Source of the DNA: Cyrtodaria siliqua
Taxonomy: Eukaryota; Mollusca; Bivalvia; Adapedonta; Hiatellidae
Assembly (NCBI GenBank): GCA_037043455.1
Contig: JAWPHD010005579.1
Coordinates: 96,494-160,493, forward strand
Direction of reading: 5' to 3'
Length of the DNA stretch: 64,000 bases
Shown here: positions 12,001 to 27,000 of the stretch, in pieces
How positions within the stretch are numbered: position 1 is the stretch's first letter
How the letters are laid out: every line of letters begins with the position of its first letter
Translations under genes and position numbers: made by a program
The notes under the pieces: generated by a model
Database searches by the model: none
What the model was told of the DNA's origin: nothing
The model's input: the letters and a program-made list of their open reading frames with translations, nothing else

Positions 12001-15000
12001 CAGTAATACATTTCCTTTCGGGGAAAAGACTGAAACAACATATAACAAATCCAATATTATCACTTCAAAGTTCCATTACTGATAGAATAAGCGTTTGCCT
12101 TAAACTAAGGATGTCAAATTTTGCAAACTCTACATTAAATACAGTACTGAAATGGCGGAACTTCAACATTTATGAATTTGGCGTTAAAATGCGTACTGTG
12201 ATTTAAAAGTCTACAACAGCACGGTTTTGCTCTTTCTCTAACTAGTTGCGATCCCCCTTTTTTTTTACAAAACATCTTGGGATTTCTTTGGAATATTATG
12301 TGGAAATAAGTATACACTATCTACTTTATAAAGCAAATATTTCCGAGTTGCGTTTTTTTCCCTTTAGTATATATACATTGAATATAATTATACACATCAA
12401 GTCTGAATAAAAATGATACAATTGGATTTGATTTGTTTGATTAAATTTCTTTGCATAAATTAGCTTTTATTGAAATTATAGGAGATTTGCAAAAAATAGA
12501 AAATGGCTCACACTGACCCTACGATACCTCAATAACCAAGTCGGCTACCAATTAGTTTTAAAGATTAAATATGTTTATAAAAGGCAGTTCCAACACTGTA
12601 CCAAATAAATATTTAAAATTCTATTCATAGACAAAAACTCTGCAGGAAATGTGAGTTTTAGTTTTACACAATTTGAATAACTGCAAACAAAAACTTAACC
12701 CTTACCAATATAGTCCTGCTTAGCGGGTTAATGGTTGAACATTACTCATTTGATTCAAATCCAATTACATAAATTCTAGCATTTCCAATTGTTGAGTAAA
12801 TAGAGGATATTTGTTGTTTTGGAGTGAATAACATATTTTATTTCATCGAGAAGTGAGAAAACTTTATATTTTCACGAATGCGAAGCATTAATGAGTGAAA
12901 ATATAAAAGTTTTCTCACTTCGAGATGAAATACAATATGTTATTCACGACAAAATAACAAATTTTCTTTTTATTTTATGATTTTATAAACAATTATTTAA
13001 GCAATTTCAGTAACTAAACCGTTTTACACGCTTCTTTCCTAGTCACGATGACGAAACGTTACATGACGTCACCTTTTTTGAAACCATTACGTCACAGAAA
13101 GAAAGTAATTAAATAAACAGTGGATTTAACAGTATAACAGTAGGAACATCTTGTGTTACTGTGCATGCATTTGTGTGGTTGTACATTAAAAAAGTAGTCC
13201 CGGCAGCTACTGTGGAAATAAAACTCTATATTCCACAGTGTGGAATAACACTTTTATTTCACTGATAAAACACAGTATTTCATTGCTTATCATAAAGTAA
13301 AAGTCATTATTCATTTAATTAGTATACCGGGTAGTATGTGGTCCTATAACAAAAATAATTATAAATTCCATTCTAATATATAGAGCAGTTATAACGTTTA
13401 AAGTATATTGACATAGTATAAGGAAATATTTCAAAGCACACAATTAAGCACGTAACAGATACATCAAGACTGTCGTATCTCCCTTTAATTAGATATTATG
13501 ACCACACTTTTCGAAGATATGGCAGTAGCTAGATATTAAAGGACATCGAGGTAAGTCCCCAGCCCTCACGCTACAGCAACATGACCTTAATGTTATAGAA
13601 TTTGTTTTAGCTATAATCAGCTAAACATCACTGAGGCAAGTGACTCGGTGCGCCTCAGGATGGCTACGGCATTGGTCGATCCTTAGTGAGTTACAGCTAC
13701 ACATACTTACCAACAACTCTATCCAGCTCTTCCTGTACCTTTGCCTGTATGTCTGGGTAGGCCAACATGTGTAGAATAGCGAATCTGATAGTTAGCCGCG
13801 TTGTATCCACGCCGGCTGTAGGATAAATATAACTTAAACAAGATCCTCAAATCCTTGCCAGAAATACACAACATGTAATTGTAATTAAGAAATAAAATAT
13901 TTCCAGCGGGTTTATATTGTCCCAGATCAATACCTGGTGTGTGGGACTTGCAGTTTATTGATACCAAGGGCCACAGGCCCGCGGTTTGGATGTGTTTCAA
14001 GTCCCAAACACCAGGCTTTGATCTCGCACAAAATAAACCCGCTGGAAATATTTTATTTCTCATCTGAAATGGCTTTTTTGTTTTTTGTGTATCATGATAC
14101 ACATTTTGGGCGGGACTTGAAGTGTATCGATACCAAGGGCCACCGGGACTTGAAGTTTATCGATACCATGGAGTGGCCCTTAAGTTTATCGATACCAAGG
14201 GCCACCGGGACTTGAAGTTTATCGATACCAAGGGCCACCGGGACTTGAAGTTTATCGATACCAAGGGGTGGCCCTTGGTATCGATAAACTTCAAGTCCCT
14301 TGGTATCGATAAACTTCAAGTCCCGCCCAAAATGTGGTTTTGCCCGCGGTTTTGATGTGTTTCAAGTCCCAAACACCAGGTTTTGATCTCGCACAATATA
14401 AACCCGCAGGAAATATTTTATTTCTTATCTGACATGGCTTTGTTGTGGATCATTATACACATTTTGTCAAGAGATTGAGCAAAATACAAATTCTCACAAC
14501 TTACATTTTATGCCCATCTATCAACAACAAACGAGAACAATATGCAGCTTCAGCCGATTTAAATGTGTAGTTGGAACGTAGCGTCGCTTAAAATAATGCA
14601 TTACTATTTTGCATCTGACGTTTAAAATGACAACTCTACGGTTAACGTGTTTTCTGGCGTTTAAAATGACGTCTTAACAGTTAATGTTCCTGACGTCAGA
14701 GGTTTGTATACATATTTTAAAACTTCTCCAATAACCAATCAGCATTGAGTATTTTAATAAACATGTTAGATTTTGTATTTGTTTAACAGTCATCTAAATA
14801 TAGAGTAAGCAAAACATGTAGTTCAAATGTAACCTTCATTTTCTTTAGAATAAACATGGTTAACCGGTAGGACGTCATTTTAAACGCCAGAAAACACGTT
14901 AACCGTTGAGACGTCATTTTAAACTACACATTTAAATCGGTTGAAGCTGCATATTTTTCTCGTTTTATGTTGAGAGATGGCATAAAATGTAAGTTGTGAG

Positions 15001-18000
15001 AATTTGTTTGTATTTTGTTCAATCTCTCGACAAAATGTGTATACATAAAAATCCATGTCAGATAAGAAATAAAATATTTCCACCGGGTTTATAATGTGCG
15101 AAATCAAAAACTGGTGTTTGGGACTTGAAGTTCATCGGCCCTTGGTTTCACTGAACTTCAAGTCTCAAACACCAGGTATTGATCTTGGACAATATAAACC
15201 CGCTGGAAATATTTTATTTCTTAATTAACAGACTAGTACAGTCATCAAGACATTGACATATGAATATGCATGTGGTAACATTTATTGATTGCTAAAATGG
15301 ACAAAAATAAACACAAATGATGTTTGGAAATGAAACATGCATTTCATTATAAATAGTGATGTTTGTTTAACTAAATGAACAAAAAAACATTAGGTAAACG
15401 TGTCTTAACTAAAATTTATTCATGGATACACAATCATAAGTTACTCGGGCTAAACAATAATGAGCGATGCAGAAATACTGAACATTAGAACTTTGTTTAC
15501 CAAAGAATATGTCGGAGAGAGTCTGAATAAGATGGGTCTCTGTCAGGGAGTCAAGGGCAGCACTCCCTTCCTCCTCTTCGGCCTCCAGACGAGCAAGTAG
15601 AAGCGTGTCCACAAAATGGCGCACATTGTCTGAAACAAAAGATCCACGCAAAGCTGTTAACACATGGATATCATGCATACTGGCTGAAACAGAAATTTGA
15701 AATACAAAAGATGAAATAGAAACTTCAGCATTTTAGTCAGGGTTTTTTCATGATATTCCACACTGTTCATTACTTTTTTTCGAACATCCCCAGAATACTG
15801 TCTGAAACATAACTGTCTGAAACATAGGTCGTCCCCTGGTGAATTAACCATGTGATTCAAAGAGTGTCGCACCCCAGTAACCATATCTACATAAACTAGA
15901 GCTGTCGTCCTTTATGGGCGACAAATATACCCCCGCTACCAGCCCTCACCCCATTCTAACATTTCCCACCCGACCGTCTGGGTAAAGATTGAGTGGAATA
16001 GGATTTTCATGATCAGGTAATGGTGGCCTCGACCTTTGACCTATTGACCTCAAAACTAATAGGGACCATCTTTTCATCACACGCAGTCCACTCATTAAGT
16101 TTCATAAGATTGTTTCAGGCGGAGAGGAGTTACAAAGCGGACAAGGATATTCATGGTAAGGTCTCGGTGACTTGACCTTTGACCTCCTGACCGCAAAATC
16201 AATACGGGTCATCCTTTCATCACAGGCAGTCTACCCATGAAGTTCATGAGATTTGCTTTAGTTGAGGTACAGAGTGGACAATGATTTTCATGGTCGGGTC
16301 CCGGTAAACTTGAATTTTGACCTACTGACCACATGAGTCATCCTCTCATCACAGGCAGTCTACAAATGAAGTTTCTTGAGATTTGCTTCAGGGAGAGAGG
16401 AGTTATGGAGCAGACACAGTTTTCCATTATCGGGACCCGGTGATCTTTCCTTTGATCTACTGACTTTAAAATCAATAGGGTTCATTTTCTCACCACAGGG
16501 AGTCCACTCATGCAGTTTCACGAGATTTGCTTCAGCGGGAGTTGAGTTACTGAGCGGAACAAGGATGTTCATGGTCGGGTCGCGGTGAACTTGACTTTTG
16601 ACATACTGACTCAAAATCAATAGGAGTCATCCTCTTGCCGCAGACAGTCCACCCATGAAGCTTCATGAGATTTGCTTCAGGGGGACAGGAGTTATGGAGA
16701 GCACAACGTCTTTCATTAATGCGTCCCGGTGACCTTGACCTTTGACCTACTGACCTCAAATCAATAAGGTCATCCTCTCACCACAGGCAGTTTACTTATG
16801 TAGTTTCATGAGATTTTCCCGAGGGAGCGAGGAGTTAAGGAGTGGACAAGGTTTTTCATTATCGGGTCCCTGTGACATTGACCTTTGATTTTATGATCTT
16901 AAAATCAATAGGGGTCATCCTCTCATGACAGGCAGTCCACCCATGAAGTTTCATGATATTTGCTTCAGGGTAGAGGCGTTATGGAGGTGACAAGGTTTTG
17001 CAGTGCCCTGATACCCCACCCACTCGTTTTGCATTACGATAAATATAAACATGCATTTTTATCGAACCATTGTCATGTCATTATAGGTGTGTTTCATTGC
17101 ACAATATTTGTTATTGTATTACCTATATAATTCTGATGGAAATACCTCTGTGTCGCGTGTGCATTGGATATGATCACTCATTTTCCGCTATTATTGGAAC
17201 CAGGAAGTGATTCGACGTCGGCCATATTTGTTGCACGCGGAGCTGCAGTGAGACGTCACTAAAACGTGACGGCGATGGAGAGGTTCATTAGGGTTTTTTA
17301 AACATTGTACAGTGGCGCCAAATTCAAATAGATTAACTTGTTAAATCTCTTTAATATATTGTTTATTTAAGTAATAACTGCTCTTATGTTATTCTATATA
17401 TATTGTTATTGCCAGTATAACGTTTTAAGTGATATTATTGAAGTAATACAACTGGATTTAGCTTGTATATTTGTAACTGTCGGATGTGTCGGACGTGTTT
17501 GATACCTTTTTTGTACCTCTATGTTCGAACTGACGGACGCTGTCCAACAGTTTTAGGGTGTAGGATTCTGGGGTATAAAAGCTGGAGTTTCCTACAGTTT
17601 CGGGACTCCGCAACTAAAATACTAAAATTCCAAAAGGCATATTGCACTTCATCCTCATAAATCTGGGTAAAATATAAGTTTTTAGATCTATTCTCAAGTT
17701 AAATAAGTATATTATAGATTGTTTGGCTATTTTGTATAGCTTTAAAGGTCTTTGTAGCGCTCTTTAGTATTTATTTATAAAACGTATTTTATTAAATTCG
17801 AGATCGACTATTGAAAGTACATCCAAACCTCTTCAATATTGTAGTCTATTTGCGTGTTCAATTCACCGTAATTCGTTATTTCGTGACCGAAACTTTACTT
17901 GTAATAGCTCTTATGAATATAATTAAACATTGTCGTTTAATTATTATCACAGCTTATTGTTAGGGGTTCACCTTAATAAAAGTATTCAGAACGTTGCTTT

Positions 18001-21000
18001 GTTCAGATATATATACCCCTTAGTTATGCAGTGATCAGTTTAACATACTTTACATGCGGAGTCAGTTTTTTCTAATGTTTGTTTTCTTTCTGTGCGTGCT
18101 GTAACCTTAGACTGCCTGGATTAAATAAATACGCAACTGATACGCACGTACGCTACCAACCCTTAAGTATCAGCTCGTAACAGTTTTTTATTATCGGGTC
18201 CCGGTGAGTGACCTTTGACCTACTGACCTCAAAATCAATAGAGGTCATCCTCTTACCACAGGCTGTCCACCCATTTTTTCCCCTCAGGAGGACAGGAGTT
18301 ATGGAGCGGACAAGGTTTGTCATTATAGGGTCCCGGTGACCTTGACCTTTGAACTTCTGACCTCAAAATCAATAGGGTCATCCTCTAATCACAGGCAGTT
18401 CATCTATGGAGTTTCGTAATATTTGCTTCAGGGGGACAGGAATTATGGAGTGGACAAGGTTTTTCATTATCGGGTCCCTGTGACCTTGACCTTTGAGCTA
18501 CTGACATCAAAATTAATAGGGGTCATTCTCTCACCACAGGCAGTTCATCTGTGGAGTTTAATTAGATTTGCTTTAGGGGGAAACGAGTTATGGGGCGGAC
18601 ATGATTTTTCATTATCGGTCCAGGCGGCCTTTACCTTTGACCTACTGACCTCAAAATGCATAGCGTCATCCTTTACCCACAGGCAGTTCACCTATTTAGT
18701 TTTATGAGATTTGCCTCATGGAGAGAGGAGTTATGAAGTATATAATGTTTTTCATTATCCTGTCCCTGTGACCTTGACCTTTGACCTTATAACCTCAAAA
18801 TCAATAGGGGTCATTCGCTTATGACAGGCAGTCCACACATGAAGTTTCATGAGATTTGCTTCAGGGGAGAGGAGTTAGGGAGAGGATAAGTTTTTCCATT
18901 ATCGGGTCCCTGTGACCTTGGCCTTTGACCTACTGATCTCAAAATTAATATGGGTCTAGGCAGTTCACCTGTGGAGTTTCAAAGGATTTGCTACAGGGCA
19001 ACAGGAGTTATGGAGCGGACAAGGTTTCTCATTATCGGATCCCGGTGATCTTCACCTTTGACCTACTGACCTCAAATCAATAGGGTCGACCTCTAACCAC
19101 AGGCAGTTCACCTATGTAATTTCATGAAATTTACTTCAGGGGGAGAGGAGCTATGGAGCGGACAGAGTTGCATTTACAGACAGACAGACAGACGAGCGGA
19201 CGGACAGATGAACAGGGTGAAACCAGTATAACTAAGGAGTTAAATCCCCTGGTTACCATAACTATGTAAATGAAGAAGTGTCTCCAACTGGTAACAACGA
19301 ATAAATGTATGGAGGAAACTTACTTCTGTCAAACGTTTTTGCCTGCTCTTTGAACTTCCTCTCTAAGAAACCAACAATAATTGCTTCTGTTATTTCTTCA
19401 AATTTCTTAAACATGTTTGATTTGTACACATGTCTTATTGGTGGTACAATATCTTCTAACACAAACGTATCAAACATTTCAAGTATCTCATCATCTTTAT
19501 CCAGTATATGTTGCAATTCTTTGTCATCGAAGTCATACCTACGGAAAATATAAAATATAGTTCTTAGAATGAGTCACACACACACACAATGTTTGATAAG
19601 TACTTCATAGACTGCCATGTGTCCCTTTAAGGATATATTGCAGAAGATGAATACTCTATACCATAGAGCTACGATGCCACCCTTTATATACCTTTTAAGT
19701 ATCAGGCTTCTGAAGAAATCAAGCAATGTCTGCATAAATTATTGCCGTATTTCAATAGATTAAACCTTAAATACCACGCGTGCATGCAAACAACTCACCC
19801 AGAGAAGAATACTTCGTCGATCTGGACATTTTCGTACGACTGTCCATGTTTTTTAGCAGACATTTTCTGGAATGGTTACATACGAAATACGTATTTCGCA
19901 TTTGGATACTTAAACCCATCCACAATTGACACACATCGTCAGGATGGGAGAGTAGTTATGGAGTGGACAATGTTTTTCACTATCGGGCCCCTGTGACCTT
20001 GACTTTAAAATCAATAGGGGTCATCCTCTCATGACAGGCAGTCCACCCATGATGTTTCATGAGATTTGCTTGAGGGGAGAGGCGTTATGGAGCGGACACA
20101 GTTTTTCATTATCGAGTCCCGGTGACCTTGATCTTTGACCTACTGACCTCAAAATCAATAGAGGTCAACCTCTTACCATAGGCAGTCAACCCATTTTTCA
20201 AGTTTCATGATATTTGCTTCAAGGGCACAGGAGTTATGGAACGGACAATGCTTTTCATTATCCTGCCCCTGTGACCTTGACCTTTGACCTCACAATCAAT
20301 AGGGTCATCCTTTCACCACAGGCAGTTCATCTGCGGATTTTCATCTGCGGATTTTCATAAGATTTGCTTCTTGGGCACAGGAGTTATGGAGCAGACCATG
20401 TTTTTCATTATCGGATCCCGGTGACCTTGACCTTTGACCTACTGATCTCAAAATCAATAGGGTCATCCTCTAACCACAGGTAGTTCACCTATGTAATTTC
20501 ATGAGATTTGCTTCAGGGGATAGGAGTTATGGAGCAGACAAGGTTTTTCATTATCGGGTCCCGGGGACCTTGACCTTTGATCTACTGACCTCAAAATCAA
20601 TAGGGTCATTCTCTCACCACAGGCAGTTCACCTATACAGTTTCATAAGATTTGCCTCAGGGAGACAGGAGCGGACAATGTTTTTCATTATCGGGTCCCGG
20701 TGATCTTGACCTTTGATCTACTGATCTCAAAATCAATAGGGCCCATCCTCTCACCACAGGCAGTTCATCCAGTTCACCTGTGGAGTTTCGTGCGATTTGC
20801 CTCAGGGGGAGATGCTTTCAGAAACAGCGCCGGGAAAGTGCGGACGTGGGTCGGTACGGGTTCCTGTGGATAATTAAAGAACAAGGAATCATGGTTCTAT
20901 GGTAGGTACATACTACGATAAGAGCCATGATTCTCACGTCTAATTTGTACATAACTCTGGAAGAGTTGTTAATGATCAAAGAATTTTACAAAGGGTATGC

Positions 21001-24000
21001 TTATAAAATTGATGAAATCAACACAGGGTATGCTTATAAAATTGATGAAATCAACACAGTAGTAGTTCGAAAAACATCACCAGCCAGATACAAAATAAAT
21101 ATTGAAATACGTACTGATAAGGGAGATCCTTTCGAAGCAACAGGCACAACCAAGAGAATAAAGTAGCAGACTCAGTTTTATCGAGTCTGTTCATGAGAGA
21201 TAATGTCGGAACGAAATAATTTCATGAGTCCATAAACACCTCCCATATTGTGAACGAATTTGTAATATTGAATAGAATGCATCTTTAAAATAACCAAAGG
21301 ATGCCATGCTGACTATATTTAGCCATTTTTCTTATTTGTGTTTATACAAACTAGTTACTTTTTTTCTCTTATTACTCGAAGCGTTTGGTTAGTAATGTGT
21401 GGCGGCTGTAAAAAGTATCCCCGACTACAAATTAGTAGTGTTATTACTTACTGGTCCTTCGGGATCATCAAACCCAGTCTTTGTGGCTAAAGTAGAACAC
21501 CGCTTAGGCCGGTGCCAGGGGACGTGAGAGTAGAGAGGTGTTGCAAAGTATATTACCTCGCATGAACAGTCTCAATAAAACCAAGTCTGCTACTTTTTTC
21601 TCTTGTTTGTTTGTTGTTTCCAGGGGACCCTACTCAGTATTTATCACTTTTAGGGCTTGTCTCACCAGTCAACATAAAAAGCTTTATTTATAAGCTTAAT
21701 GCTCAATGCTTTTTGAAAAATACTTGATGTATTTGTCAGTTGTGTTTGTGTGGTGTTTAACGTCATTTTCAACACATGCAAAGTTGAAAGTCTTGCTATG
21801 TTGAACAAATGAGAAGAGAAGCATTTGTTACCATGCGAATGATTGAATTAAATGACATTTTTAGTTTCTCAGTACTTTTTAAAAGAATAATGGCCCTTCT
21901 GATTGTACGGATAAAATAGAAAATCACCATGCTTTGCTTATTGTGAAACAGTGTATATTAAAATAAATTGTGATATTCTTAATGTTAAATACTTTCAGCA
22001 ACATGCTTGTTTATATGTGACCACTCAGATGGCTCTATTACCAGGGCTCGGACCGGTATTAATTTGGCTCATTGAACAAATAGGAAAAATGCTCGTTTTA
22101 CAAGAGCTGTCACCAGGCCTTGAATTCACCAACCATTCTTGAGAATATTCTTACTTAAACTCAAGTATGCAAATTTCAATAACAAATATTTCAATAAATT
22201 TACAGAATAAACATTCATAACAAGCTGATATGTATAACTATGATGCATACTAATAAATAACAACTTCTTACGATTGTTTATCTTTGAAGGGCATGGGAAT
22301 ATTTGTGAACGAATTTTCAGTACTTGAGCTCGTCAAAGAATAATTTGAAGAATGGTTGGTGAATTCCAGGCCAGATAAACAACATATTGTGAAAACAATG
22401 ATACGCATTTCTGTCATTAAACATACCTAGCAAATATAATGATAAACGTCTAGACTTTCGTCGATAATCTTGGTTTTTATTATTCGCCAAAATAAAAACC
22501 TGTCGGAAAATCGCATGTTTGTGTTGACATCGCATGACCTTTGGAGCAGGAATACAATTCAAAAGAAAAGTGACCCAGCTGAATGTATTGTACCAGTTTT
22601 CATTAAAAATAACATTTTTCTGCATTTCCATGCTAAAATCAATGTAATCCAGCCATGAATTGCCTTTTTATGCCTTGCGCCATTTTGGCATTTTTTTCAA
22701 GCGCTACTTTCGAGGGCTACGACCCCGGGAGCAAAACAATACTGGTCCGACACATAAGCGTCGCGACATTTTTCAAGATATTTATCGGACATATCCAACT
22801 GACCGATAAAGTTCACCAAATGGCAAAACAGATGCTTTCGCAAACACCAATAGCCCTTTTGGTTAAATTCATGCATTCAAACAGCCTTTTACCCCACATA
22901 CATCCGGGGTTTTTTGACGCGTTATACCAAACTAGAAAAAAAAACATAAAAAAAGAATGTTTAATATATGTTGATCAAGTAAACTTCTCAGACATTGTCG
23001 TCTATGTACCGAACCACTAGTGAAATTTAATTTGGGGTTCAGACCTCGAAATCACTCATGCAAGAAGTTTCTTCAATATTATGAAGAAGCATTCTCGTAA
23101 TTTACAGCGTTTTTATGAACAAAATACACCACAAACCTTCTATTGAGCATATATTCAAACGAAATAGTCGTTAAATGCTGCATTTCAAGTTGACCAAAAT
23201 ATGCAAGAAAACACAGACACTATAGAAGTTATGATTCAAAGACTAAGCCTACCCCATTCTTTTTCAAAAATTAATTTGACTAACTAGTGATTTGTAGGCC
23301 AGGTCACTTCATGATGTGTTATTGTACACAGAAAGAATAGTATATACTGCAAGCCATTACACCCATATTGCTTATAAATAAATGTGTGATATTGCAGTTT
23401 TATGCCACTGAATGATGATTTTATCTTTAGTAATGGAGAAAACAGGAGTGAGTAAGCACAGTTTTAGTAAAATTCAAACAATAAATGCTCTATTCCAAAA
23501 CTTCTGTACAGCTTAGTTTTAGAATGTAAAACCAATTATCGCTTATAAAATTGAAAGGTACTCATACTTTTGGTACAAAGGAAGACACTTTTTCGGTCGC
23601 GTCGTCGAAATTTAATTTAGGCATATTTTCAGACTTTAGCCTCATACGGTACCTTAAAAACCCAAAACTGCTACTTATTATCAGGAAATCTTCAGATCTA
23701 TTACCTACTGACCATAATCCACTTATAGACACTTGAGATGGTACTTGAACCACTTCAGAGATAATGAAAACTGCAACCACCCCCAAGTTTTACCCAAATC
23801 TGCTTAAGTTCTGGTAAAATTGCCCCAAATCCTGTTTTATTTTAAATTGTATCATTTTAACATCAGTTTGTGTTTTCACACTCAGTTTCATGTATTCAAA
23901 GCAAATTTCATGCTGACTGAGCCAATATACCAGCGCTCGGACCGGTGTTAATTTGGCCCATTGAACAAATAGGGAAAATGCTCATTTTACAAGAGCTGTC

Positions 24001-27000
24001 ACCAGATAAACAACATACCAAACAACCAATGATATGCATTTCTGTCATTACATATACCTAGCCAATATAATGATAAACATCCAGACTTTGGTCGGTAATC
24101 TTGTTTTTTTTGTTATTCGCCAAAATAAAATCCGGTCAGAAAATCACATGTTTGTGTTGACATCTGCATGACCTTTGGAGCAAGGATATAGTTCACAAGA
24201 AAAGTGGCCCAGCTGAATGTATTTTACAAGTTTTCATAAAAAATAAATGTTTTCTTCATTTCTATGCCAAAAACAATGTACTCAAGCCATGAATTGTCTT
24301 TTTATGTCTTGCTCCATGTTGGGATTATTTTTTTCAAGCTCTACTTTTGAGGGCTACGACCCCAGAAGCAAAACAATACCGGTCCGACACCATTATGAAT
24401 TGAAAATTTGAATAGATACACTAAACCAAATTGCTAAGTACCAACCTAAGAATATGTCAATACTATTCTCATTGTTTTGTGTATTTTGAGCTCGATTAGA
24501 GATACGGTTACACTGCAAAATAACGAGTGTAAATCGTCTGCTCTGATTGCATGAACATATCTTAAAACTTTTAAGTCAATGTGTTTTCTTAGAAATAAGT
24601 TATAACACTTATACAACTGGGTATATAGGATTTTATTAAGTACTTCGAATTAGTGAAGCTTTCGATGTTCTTAATTCTAAAATATGCCAGTTAAAATTAT
24701 TTTTTACTAGCATTACCACTACAAATGCGTTTGCAAAAGAAATTTTCGAAATATTTAATGTTAATGCTGATTACAGTTACTTGAATTTCAAACAATATTC
24801 AATTTAAAGGGAGGTAATTTAATTTACAAAATACTTATCATATATCTATTCTAAAATATATTTAAAATAAGAAAATTAGTTAAGATACAAAAGTAGATAC
24901 TTAGAAAAAATTTTCAGTGTATGTTTTAAAAGACAACTGCAACTTACTTTCCTCCAAAACACAATCCAGTGAGTATATTTCCGACAATGAAATTGACGTA
25001 TTCTGCTGGTTCAAATGGTCCTGACCGCTTCTCCATTTCTACAAATGCAGTTTCTAAGGCATCATGTATGCGGTTCTCTAGAGCCTCGCCCAGCATGTAG
25101 TGTCTGCAAGAGAACGTCAATTATTAATCATCAACACACTGTTAACATCTTGAGTAGCCCACGTTTTTGAACTTGTACAAGCTGTCATCCATATCAAGAC
25201 TTCGATAAAGTTATTTTGTTACAAAATGAAGCTTTTTTGTCCACTGAATCATGGGGCATAACTCTGGTGTTTATTATTCGATGTTTGCGTTTTCCACACT
25301 AGTCTGAGCTTTTATATAATGAGGCTGAGCAAGTCTGGTAAAGATATGTTGTAAAATGAAGCTCATAGTGCTAGATTTAATAATGACAAGACAAAACTCG
25401 TGTTTTTTCCGTTAAAACAAGGGTCATAATTCTGGCATTTATTATACAATATTGGTGTTTCCAGCTCTTGTGAGCTTTTATACATATTAGGATTCTGACT
25501 AAATTTAGTGATAGTGTTGAAAAGACAAATTACAGCATTTTTCATTAAATCAAGAGCCATAGTGACGTTTATTATCCGATATAGATATTTCTTTAACTTG
25601 TTCGAGCTTTCATCAATAGTAGGACTTTAGCCTAGTTTGGTAAAGACCAGTGGCAAAAAGCAAAATATCAACGAAAATACAACGGACAACGGTCCATGGC
25701 AAAGGCTCTACGAGCCCTTGTACAGTAGAGCTTATTAACACACATTTTTGTAAATTTTCTTTTATTGTCCTTCTAACATTAAAGGTAATATTTGACTTTA
25801 TATATAAATTTGAGCTTAAAACTGCAGATTAATCTATTTAATTGTTTATACAGCAAGCAATATTTACCTGAGTGCTTTAGAAGCAATTTTTCTGTGGAGT
25901 TTCCACGTCGGACCATATTGTCCAAAAACAATATCTTTACCTCCCTGTGTGAATAAGTCCACTGTAAACAGAGACATATATGCATTTATTGTCTCATTCT
26001 TAATAACATTGAGCCTAATGTAGATGAGTATTACATATCCGTGCACTGTAAACAAAGGTTTGTCTCTGTCATAATACTATTGAACCTTTTCGAGTACTTA
26101 AGATCTTCTCAATGTGCAATCGACATGCAACACCCCTCAACACGTGAATAAAACCATTTTATTCCCTTCTTTGTTGTACCCGGAAAATAACTGATATTTA
26201 GATTTTCAACTATTTTATCCACAATGCTTTCTTTTTTTTTTGTAACAGTCAACACAAGCAGAGTGACAGCAAGATTTCGATACAGGGTCAAAGGTATGAA
26301 CGTACTTATACATATACAGTATGTGTGTTTGCAATATTGTGGAGAACGCGCGCAGATTTGCAATGGCGCGCTTTTCAATTGGCTCTTTTATTATTTACTT
26401 TTATTATCATTTTCATTTTTATTATATTATTACTAATTATTATTATAATAATTATTATAATACTATTAGTTCAGGGAACTCTGATATTAAGCTTATGTAC
26501 TCACTTGACGGCAATTTCATCCTGGAGGCAAAGTCTGTTGATTTCTTCACGAGGACCTCCGTGGCTGTCTCTATGTTGTTGACAAACACAACCAGCATTG
26601 GACCTGCAGCAATAGCATACGGTGTATAGCAGATAATTATATATATATACTGAAAAGAAAAAGAAACGCGACACGGAACCTTCCGCTATATATTGTATGT
26701 ACACTATGCTGCTGTTAATCGAATGGTACATGACAACTACAGAGTCAACTACACAAAGTTACTCTTTCAACATAGTGAAACTGCAAACTTGTCGCAGTCT
26801 AAGGTTCTTCAGCCATAGATTCAATGGTTGTAACAATCTCACTCACTTTGTTGTTACAGCTTCAAGTTAGTAAAGGAGTTCAATAATGCTATTGATGTCT
26901 CACTGACTGTTGTTACAGCTTCAAGTTAGTCAAGGAGTTCAATTATGCTATTGATGTCTCACTGACTGTTGTTACAGCTTCAAGTTAGTCAAGGAGTTCA

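Noticed and set aside
16360..16759. Overlapping frames rich in Arg/Ser/Pro
   Set aside because: Shadows of the ~142-bp repeat array.
22655..23020. 121-codon frame with a hydrophobic start
   Set aside because: Begins inside the M2 transposon end, is broken in the sister copy (24300-24390), and has no motif.
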